Shown in pieces: positions 56,432-64,000 of a DNA stretch of 64,000 nt. Positions within the stretch are counted from its first letter, which is position 1; each line of letters opens with the position of its first letter. The notes under the pieces are model-generated. The model did no database searches, was not told where the DNA came from, and worked only from the letters and a program-made list of their open reading frames with translations. The stretch comes from Aurelia coerulea (taxonomy: Eukaryota; Cnidaria; Scyphozoa; Semaeostomeae; Ulmaridae): contig CM076960.1 in assembly GCA_039566865.1 (NCBI GenBank), positions 15,792,501 through 15,856,500 of the forward strand, written 5' to 3'. The position numbers and the translations under genes were made by a program.

Positions 56432-56871
56432 GGTCCGGGGGGGGGGGGTACTTGACTAGGGAAGTGACGGGGGTGTGCGGAAAACCTCTCCACACCCTGT
56501 ACCCTGTCGCATAAAAAATAGGCCAAAAGTATACCCTGTCGCATAAAAATTTTGCCTCTCAAATACAGTGTAGAACGCAATTTTTGCTTGTGATACCCTG
56601 TCGCATAAAAATTTTGCCTCTCAAATACAGTGTAGAACACAATTTTTGCTTGTGATGCCCTGTCGCATAAAAATTTTGCCTCTCAAATACAGTGTAGAAC
56701 GCAATTTTTGCTTGTGATACCCTGTCGCATAAATTTTTTACCTATTATAATACCCTGTCGCATAAATTTCGTTAGAAAAGGACACCCTGTCGCATAATTT
56801 TTACCGCAAAAGGACACCCTGTTGAGCGGCACATCCCGTCAGGTCAAGTATGGGAGTGCCCCCCCCCCCGG
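56432..56871. mobile_element. G-run-ended foldback element (copy 3)
   Basis: Left GGTCCGGGGGGGGGGG then GTACTTGAC; right GTCAAGTA...CCCCCCCCCCGG. Exact 7-bp GTACAAG flanks (56425-56431, 56872-56878). The interior is a tandem repeat built on ACCCTGTCGCATAAAAATTT and CAAATACAGTGTAGAACGC. Confidence 0.85.
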
Positions 56872-57846
56872 GTACAAGAGTCATTCACACAAATCTTTTG
56901 ATCCATCTGAAATCTTCTCAAGCGCTACGCTAGCTCACTCCTTCGGAGAGGTAGCTCGCTTCGCAAGTAATGCTCCTCCGCAGAGGACTTAAGGTAGTAG
57001 TATCGAATAAAAATTTCCTACAAAATTTCCTACAAAATAAAGGTGTCCGCAATGCTCCATGGTCTTACCCAGATACATCTGTAAGCTGACTGAAGAGATC
57101 TGTGCGCATCAAGTCAAACTGAGATCAATGCGGGAGAAAATGCCCGTTATTTTCGTTTCCTATTCCACATACTACACAACGAGGGCTTAAGCAGTCAAAG
57201 CTGTGTTGAAACTTATGCTCATTGAGTGGGCTGAAATTTACTGTATTTGATACTCTTGGTCCGTGCTGTTTTTTTTATCAGTAAAATTTGTAAGACGAAA
57301 AACAAAACTCAAACTTAATTACTGTAGAGGTGGAGGCAAAAACCATAACGTTATCGAGTTGCTTCTACACCCAACATCACAAATATACTATTACTTTACA
57401 TGGAAATAAACCTTACACTACGAAAAAAAGAATGAAGCCGAATTTACATTTGAGGCGATGATCATTCAACGCAGCGCACGCGGCAAAATCAGATTATCCA
57501 ACTTCGTGCATTGCCAAGCTTTATGGAAATTGGAATCCAAATTGCTTCGAGGACGGCGCCTCAAGTGCAAATTCACGTTAGGGCAACTGTACCCTCCGCT
57601 TCAGCGAGAGACGGACCCCGAAAAAATGGAAGCCCCTCGCCTACCAGAGGGGAGGGCGCAGCCACCCCAAGGGACAGAACTATACATAAACTAAACATTT
57701 CGATATAGTACAAAATACCAACTATGCATGCGTGCCGTGTCGTTTTATTGTCAGTCTAAGGAAACAATGGAAATTCCAATTCAAACTGAAAGAAAAAACA
57801 ACTGAAGCCAAACCTTTCTGTCAGTTCAACTACTGTTGTGTCAATC
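56872..57846. other. Intergenic, no supported features
   Basis: Overlapping open frames at 57.46-57.7 kb in two phases have no family features. Confidence 0.45.
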
Positions 57847-58372
57847 AGCATAGGTTCCAAATCTTTAAAAAGGCCGGTGTAAAATTCAGTGACCTATTTC
57901 TTTGAACTTAATGATTTCAGAGAAACTTCAGCTATTTCTCTATAATTCTACCGTTTGACTTTTCTGAAATCTTCAATATTTTCAGAATTAGTGTGTTGTT
58001 CTTCTTTTTCGAGAATTCAAGAAAAATGTTCAAAAAAACTTAAAACCATTGTCATTTCTAAACAGTTTGACGCAATGTGAAATAATTTCAAAGAAAACTA
58101 TCATTTATGAATACCTATAATATGGTATCAAGCGAAAGTCTGTCACCCATCTGGTTTATGATTTAGAAATTTGATGACGTCACGCATTCAAATGATTTGA
58201 AATGTAAGATACGCTGTTATTTCCAAAAAAAATTCAAAAGATTTGAAAAATCCAAAGGTAGAATTGTAGATAAGTATCTAAAGTTTCTTTCAAGCCATTT
58301 AATCAGAAGAAATAGGTAATTGAATTTTACACCCACCTTTTTACACCGGTTTAAAGATTTGGAACCTATGCT
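57847..58372. mobile_element. MITE family B, copy 4
   Basis: Ends AGCATAGGTTCCAAATCTTT / complement. Exact 9-bp duplication GTGTCAATC at 57838-57846 and 58373-58381. CRE at 58175-58182. Confidence 0.94.
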
Positions 58373-58911
58373 GTGTCAATCCATCTTTTCTGCTTAGGCC
58401 AAATTTGATTTTCAGACAGTCTGAAAATGCAGCGTGCCCGCAAAGGAGCCTGGGGTGACAATAGCTCTTTAAGCCATATCTATTCCCTCTTTGACAACAA
58501 TACTATAAGATACGAATAGCAATGAAATGGCCATTGCTGGTGCTTCCACTCTATTAAAGAATAAGGATTGGCTTAGAACAATGCTAATACAAGCTATGAC
58601 GTGATATACTTCATTACGCAGCATTTAAAATGTGTAAGAATTTACGATTGTGTTGTGCGAATTGTACGTTGTTTGCATTGCATCAATAAAACAGCAACTT
58701 CTTTGAAAAGATGGCTATGCAATAGACTTATGAAGTGATTCCTTGTATTCGTTCAATATCTGATTTTTTATTATGAGCGACAACCATCCAATTCAATTAG
58801 CAATACTGAGACTAATGTAATGAGTCTAGCTATGCACGAGGACTTGAAATTTGTAACAATATTCCCAAGTTAACTCGTCATTGGGTACAATGTCGTATTT
58901 TCAAAGAAATT
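58373..58911. other. Intergenic; left 115 bp shared with 23753-23870
   Basis: TTTTCAGACAGTCTGAAAAT and GTGCCCGCAAAGGAGCCTGG align with the right flank of MITE A at 23753. The rest is unrecognised. Confidence 0.55.
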
Positions 58912-60177
58912 ACGGACTATACAAATTGTTCGACGTTTGATTGAATGTTAAAAAATAACGATAAAAGGTACAGGCTCCTGGTTAGCATAGGTTCCAAATC
59001 TTTAACTCTGCGTAAAAAGGTGGGTGTAAAATTCAATGACCTATTTCTTCTAACTGAATGGCTTAAAAGAAACTTTAGCTACCTATCTATAATTCTACCG
59101 TTGAACTTTTCAGAAATCTTGAATATTTGTTGAAATTTAAACATGCTAGATTTCAGCTCACTTGAGGATGTGACGTCATCAAATTTTTAAATCATAAACC
59201 AGAAAAATGACAGACCTTTGCTTGATACCAAGTTGTAGACATCCATAAACTATGGTTTTACTGAAAATGATTTCATGTTGGGTCAAATGGTTTAGAAATT
59301 ACGATGGTTTTAAGTTTTTTTGAAAATTTCTCTTGAATTCCTGAAAAAGAAGAAAAACACTCCAACTCTGAAAATATTTAAGATTTCAGAAAAGTCCAAC
59401 GGTAGAATTATAGAGAAATAGCAAAAGTTTCTTTGAAGTTATTCAGTACAAAGAAATAGGTCACTCAATTTTACGCCAGCCTTTTAAAAGATTTGGAACC
59501 TATGCTCTCCTGGTTAGATATCCTTGTTCCTCAGATTTTAGATTAATTTTAGACGCCAAAATCTTGCGAATCCGCTAAGAATTCACGGAGTTACAAGCTT
59601 TTGAAGTTCAAATATGTGCGAAAGCTGAAACCAGACGCTCCTAACTGACATGTTTTCCAAAAAGACGTTCTAAAATCGAGGTAAAAGAAGGCTGTCCAAT
59701 GTTTTACCTCTCGTCGATATCAGAGCAAACCACAGAAGACTTCCAAAGTTATCTAATTCTTGTAATCGTTGTCAAAATGTACTTAAGACTGCAAGTATTT
59801 AAAAACACGGAATGAAAACTTAATCAATGAGAGATGGGGCAATTCTAAATTGTGTTGAACAGGATTCCTCCAAGCATCCATAACCTTGACTCAATGTTAT
59901 AGAAAGCTAGTTGATCAAAAGTGATTTTCAAATTCCATTTGATTTCCTTTGAATAACCGAGATTCTACTTTCACTAAATATGCAAATTAGGGGCGTCTGT
60001 TTTCAGCTTTCGCACAAATTTGAACTTCAAAAGCTTGTAACTCCGTGACGTCTAAAATTGGCGTCTAAAATTAATCTAAAATCTGAGGAACAAGGATATC
60101 TAACCAGGAGCCTGTACCTTTTATCGTTATGTTTTAACATTTAATCAAACGTCGAACAATTTTTCTGAGACACCCTG
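58912..60177. mobile_element. Large CAGGGTGTCTC foldback element with nested MITE B
   Basis: Right end AATTTTTCTGAGACACCCTG followed by TA; the left end is decayed (CGGACTATACAAATTG), but the arms AATTGTTCGACGTTTGAT and TAACGATAAAAGGTACAGG are inverted partners. Inner arms (CTTTCGCAC, GTAACTCCGTGA) also pair. MITE B at 58984-59506 sits in the left arm; the right arm shows the empty site AACCAGGAGCCTGTACC. Confidence 0.85.
58984..59506. mobile_element. MITE family B, copy 5, nested
   Basis: Exact 9-bp duplication CTCCTGGTT at 58975-58983 and 59507-59515. CRE at 59171-59178. It interrupts a foldback arm whose mirror arm gives the pre-insertion sequence. Confidence 0.95.
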
Positions 60178-60512
60178 TACTATTGTCTCCAATTAGGTGT
60201 CAATTTAAAATATTCATGAATAACACAATTAAAAGATTTGCATAAGTAATTTTGCGTTGTCGCAGAGCTCACCTGACATAGTTTTTTTTATTCATTTAAA
60301 ATGATACAATCCTACTATACTTTCTAATTACTTTACAAACTATACAACACTACAGGGACGGGACCACAAGGAGCAAAAGACAATGACTACCTCATGGCCA
60401 TTAACATAAAGACATGCAAAAATAGCAGCCAAATAAACAACTACAAAAAAAGCTACAAATATGATTAATTACTTATAAATACTAGAATCCGTTTCACATT
60501 GGATGTCAGGCC
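60178..60512. other. Intergenic, start of ACATCTAATGT repeat region
   Basis: TTTTGCGTTGTCGCAGAGCTCACCT-type sequence near 60250-60275 and CCGTTTCACATTGGATGTC at 60489 belong to the repeat amplified to the right. Confidence 0.5.
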
Positions 60513-60633
60513 TAGACTGATTACGATTGAGTCCTAGTAATCGCTACCACCCACCCACCCTACTCGCTCATACTATGAGCAAGTAGGGTGGGTGGGTGGT
60601 AGCGATTACTAGGACTCAATCGTAATCAGTCTA
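60513..60633. mobile_element. 121-bp near-perfect palindrome with 9-bp target duplication
   Basis: Two 60-bp arms beginning TAGACTGATTACGATTGAGT differ at one base. Exact 9-bp duplication TGTCAGGCC at 60504-60512 and 60634-60642. The ends match the 572-bp element at 55280, so this looks like an arm-only derivative of that family. As RNA it would form a long hairpin. Confidence 0.93.
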
Positions 60634-60639
60634 TGTCAG

Positions 60640-61439
60640 GCCACCAGAGGAAAATGAAGCTGAAAGATAGGAACCGCGGACGAGAGAACAACAACGACAA
60701 CAGTCGCTACCGCTACTGATCAAACCCCCCCCCCCCCCCGAATCCCCAACGCTCAAGACATTGCGCACATGCTGTCACCTGACATCTAATGTGAAACAGA
60801 CCATTACCTTGTAACGGGGTGACTAAATTCTGCTCACATTAGATATCAGGCGAAAATATCTACGAATGGAAACATTAACAATTTTGAATGAGAAATTTTG
60901 CGTTGTTGCAAAGCTCATTTGGCATCTAATGTAAGACAGAAATTACCTTGTATGGGGGCGATTAAATTCTATCTCACATTAGATGTCCGGCGAAATCGTC
61001 CATGATGAATAAACAAATACCCGTGAATAAAGCCAATTGAATGGTTTTGAATGAGTAATTTTGCGTCGTCGCAAATCTCACCCGACATCTAATGTAAGAT
61101 AGACTTTGCAACGCCAAGAATAAAACAAATATGAGTAAATAAAAGCAATTGAATAGTTTTGAATGAGTAATTTTGCGTTGTCGCAAATCTCACTTGACAT
61201 CTAATGTAAGATAGACTTTGCAACGCCAAGAATAAAACAAATATGCGTAAATAAAAGCAATTGAATAGTTTTGAATGAGTAATTTTGCGTTGTCGCAAAT
61301 CTCACTTGACATCTAATGTAAGATAGACGACTTTGTAACGCCAAGAATAAAACAAATATGCGTAAATAAAAGCAATTGAATAGTTTTGAATGAGTAATTT
61401 TGCGTTGTCGCAAATCTCACTTGACATCTAATGTAAGAT
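60640..61439. repeat. Tandem array with 112-bp unit (TTGCGTTGTCGCAAATCTCA)
   Basis: Well-conserved units start (AATGTAAGATAGAC) at 61091, 61203, 61315 and 61430, the last step 115 bp. The left part (60640-61090) holds diverged relatives with GACATCTAATGTGAAACAG and a C run at 60726-60740. Open frames on the minus strand (60974-61413) repeat with the array. Confidence 0.88.
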
Positions 61440-61963
61440 AGCATAGGTTCCAAATCTTTAAAAAGCCTGGTGTAAAATTCAGTTACTTATTTCTTTGAAC
61501 TGAATGATTTCAAAGAAACTTCAGCTATTTTTCCGTAATTCTACCGTTGGACTTTTGTGAGATCTTCAATATTTTCAGAATTAGAGTGTTTTTCTTCTTT
61601 TTCAAGAATTCAAGAAAAATTTTCAAAAAAACTTAAAACCATCGTAATTTCTAAACTGTTTGAAGCAACATGAAATAATTTCAAAGAAAACCATAGTTTA
61701 TGGATGTCTACAATATGGTATCAAGCAAAAGTCTGTCACTTTTCTGGTTTATGATTTCAAATTTGATGACGTCACACCTTCAAATGAGTTAAAATGTAAC
61801 ATACGCTGAAATTTCAAAGAATATTGAAAATTTCTGAAACGTCCAACGGTAGAATTAAAGATAAGTAACTAAAGTTTGTTTCAAGCCACTCAGTCAGAAG
61901 AAATAGATCACAGAATTTTACACCCACCTTTTTAAGTCGAATTAAAGATTTGGAAGCTATGCT
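61440..61963. mobile_element. MITE family B, copy 6, in the 112-bp array
   Basis: Ends AGCATAGGTTCCAAATCTTT and GATTTGGAAGCTATGCT. Exact 9-bp duplication ATGTAAGAT at 61431-61439 and 61964-61972. CRE at 61767-61774. Confidence 0.94.
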
Positions 61964-61972
61964 ATGTAAGAT

Positions 61973-62493
61973 AAAACTATTACCTTGAAACTGAACGGCG
62001 CGGCGCGTAGAATGCGTTGGCAAGGCAACAAAACAGCATCAGGATCTTGAGTAAACAAGCCTCATTTCTTATTCATATTTTAATAAGTGCTGGTCGTGTG
62101 TTTTCCTTCATCGAATGTAATTTGAAGTAGAACAATGGTCAACCTGACAGGACAATCGGGAGAAACAGGAGAGCAAGTAGTAGAAGCAGGTGGCGAACGA
62201 TAGCCAAATTCTATAGACTGTTAGGTATTCTGAGCGAGTTGCTTGTGTTGGAAAGTTTTTGCTTGTGCGAATTGATTTTAATACCGCTACGCTGCTACAA
62301 ATCATAACACAACTGGATATTACTAGATCTAAGCAAGGAGATAGCTATTGCAAAGATGTATAATTCGCCGTATACGGATTACTTGAGACGCGGTTATAAT
62401 TGATATTTGGGTAGCTCACCGCTTGAGAATCAAAGAGCGCGAAGTCATGGAAAAGCTAATAATGGGCTTTGACAAATAAAACACGCTGCCAAG
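61973..62493 (+). other. Upstream region of the K2P channel gene
   Basis: No repeat recognised. It presumably holds the promoter and 5' UTR; no TATA box or other site could be called with confidence. Confidence 0.4.
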
Positions 62494-62806
62494 ATGGGAC
62501 GGATGAAAGCAGTCACTCGGAAGATTGGTTTGAGGGCGGCGATTTTTCTCGCCTATCTTTTTGTAGGGGCGGGAGTTTTCTTGGCTATCGAGAGCACGGA
62601 TGATTCGTATACTAAAGCCAAAAAGAATTATGAAAATGAGCGTCTCAACCTTATGAAAAAATATAACATTAGTGATTTGGATATGAAAAACTTCACGGAC
62701 GCGACGAGAAAAGCAGTGAAAATTGGATTGTTTAAAAATGAGCAGAAAATCAAGTGGAACTTTGTCAATGCTTTTTTCTTCTGTGGAAATGTTGTAACAA
62801 CGATAG
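62494..62806 (+). CDS. kcnk: Two-pore-domain potassium channel (K2P/KCNK), first coding exon
   Basis: 104 codons plus one base, ending ATAG|GTGAGT. Residues 12-33 form transmembrane segment 1 (LRAAIFLAYLFVGAGVFLAI-E). Residues 34-88 match the extracellular cap helices and carry two N-glycosylation sequons (NIS at 58-60, NFT at 66-68). Residues 89-105 form pore helix 1 and the start of filter 1 (NAFFFCGNVVTTIG). The donor splits the first Gly codon of GYG in phase 1, a position known to be conserved in K2P genes. The rest (TM2-TM4, pore 2) is outside the window. K2P channels carry background K+ leak at the plasma membrane. Subfamily is not assignable from this exon. Confidence 0.92.
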
Positions 62807-64000
62807 GTGAGTGAGATTTCTATTCATTTGTTTTCCTTTCTTCAAGAAATTTCGTTTCAGAATCGTGGAAATAACCTTTGACCTAATGGCAGTGAATTTC
62901 TTCACAGCAATGGTAAAACTATGGAAGTAAATCTTAGATATGTTTTAAAATCCATATTCGTCCTTAAAAGAGTTCTATTGGAGATTCTTTCCGTTGAATA
63001 TTCAGGAGACAAACATCAAAAACGTCTTTCTGAAGGAAAGTTAGAAAGCTGCTAAAATAACAGCAGCGTGGTGGCAAAAATAGTGTGAACAGCGCGAAAT
63101 GCTTTATATGGTAAGAAATATACGGAGACCTCATATATCAAAGGTAACACGCTTCCTTAAAAGCACTAAAATTATAGATCGTCTTTCTAAAGTGATTTGC
63201 CGTCAGTACTTGAAGCTGACTTTAATTTGCTTCTTTTGGAAGCTGGAGGAAATTTTGGCGAATATTTAGAAATTATAATAAATCTTCTTCAATACAAGAG
63301 AAAAGAATCTCTGTAATATATATATATATCATATCAACATGTTAATGCCATGTTTAATACATCAAAAGGCATCACTAATGCTACATTCCCAAATGACTCA
63401 TGCGGATGAATTTAATCGCAAGGTTTCATCATGACGACCAGTTTATAGTTCCGGGGTTAAGGATCGCGAAACCTGCAAACAGGTCGGAAATTATCAGGTT
63501 CGTTCAAACAATGCTTCGTTCGTCTGAGACAATAAGCCGTTTCTTTAAAACAACAATGGTGTTTGTTTATACTAACAAAGAAGATGAGCAAAATTGAAAC
63601 ATTATGTTGAATTTGATCCTCCTTAGGGAATTGATCAATTCGCTGAAATGTCAGTTTATCTCTTTTCTCAAAAAGATGATCAATATAGAATATTTCAACA
63701 ATATATTTATTTGTTTATGCTTTGAAGGAAATCTGAAAGAAAGAGTTATCGGATTTCAGGATCGAATCTCACGAAAATGTATGAATTCCTTTGGCGTTTA
63801 ATTTCACGTCATTCTAAAAATCAGTTTTGAAGAAGAATAAAGCATTTCTACTCACAATACAAGAACTTTATTGGGCTCTGTGATTGGCTAATTTCAAATC
63901 AAATGCACGGGTCACAATCCTGTTTCTTTCCTTTTGAGTCATATTCGCGACCTAAATCAGAAGAAACCGATCAGAAAACCTTAATGATTTTTACGATGAT
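62807..64000 (+). other. K2P intron 1 (continues past the window)
   Basis: Begins GTGAGT. No acceptor followed by the expected remainder of GYG was found up to 64000. A short TATATATATA run lies at 63318-63329. The open frames at 63400-63597 and 63604-63801 lack family features. Confidence 0.6.

Noticed and set aside
56317..56640. Frame ending FQFQFQFQF
   Set aside because: The Phe-Gln run is the GAAACT microsatellite read backward and the rest lies in a foldback element.
60974..61413. Three near-identical ~70-codon minus-strand frames
   Set aside because: They follow the 112-bp tandem array and change with it; no start context, splice signals or family features.

Overview
The window is animal (metazoan) genomic DNA: split genes with GT-AG introns, tRNA-derived SINEs, LINE reverse-transcriptase remnants and very many short inverted-repeat transposons. 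It is AT-rich, and most bases are old nested repeats. Family content and gene style would suit a cnidarian or another invertebrate, but nothing in the sequence fixes the species.

Two protein genes can be supported, both on the + strand. The first is a Hes (Hairy/Enhancer-of-split) bHLH-Orange repressor assembled here from four exons: 9491-9529, 16657-16752, 24066-24153 and 31258-32342. The phases agree (0, 0, 1) and the joined frame encodes 435 residues: bHLH with the Hes proline, Orange domain, a 10-residue tandem repeat, and a C-terminus ending in a WRPW-like Trp-Arg-Pro-Tyr-Val. About 250-430 bp upstream of its ATG lie two Su(H)/CSL-type sites, a Hairy C-box-like site and a CCAAT box, which fits a Notch target that represses itself. 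The second is the first coding exon (62494-62806) of a two-pore-domain K+ channel. It breaks inside the first GYG selectivity filter, and the rest lies beyond the window.

Layout: 1-2060 is a 59-bp-based satellite with two higher-order forms. 2.6-9 kb holds a SINE, foldback elements and MITE fragments. 9-32.3 kb is the Hes gene, whose three introns of about 7 kb are filled with MITEs, LINE fragments and a 90-bp minisatellite. 32.4-62 kb is almost wholly repeats: LINE copies inside and outside foldbacks, TA-flanked 'CCGGGTG/CAGGGTG' inverted-repeat elements, a hAT element, TTAA-flanked MITEs, tandem arrays and near-perfect palindromes. 62.4-64 kb is the K2P gene start.

The strongest genome-level pattern is a set of Mutator-like nonautonomous elements. 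Several families, three of them with the same outer bases (AGCATAGG), make 9-bp target duplications that are still exact in many copies. Two of these families carry an intact cAMP-response element (TGACGTCA) near the middle in all 13 copies that include that part.
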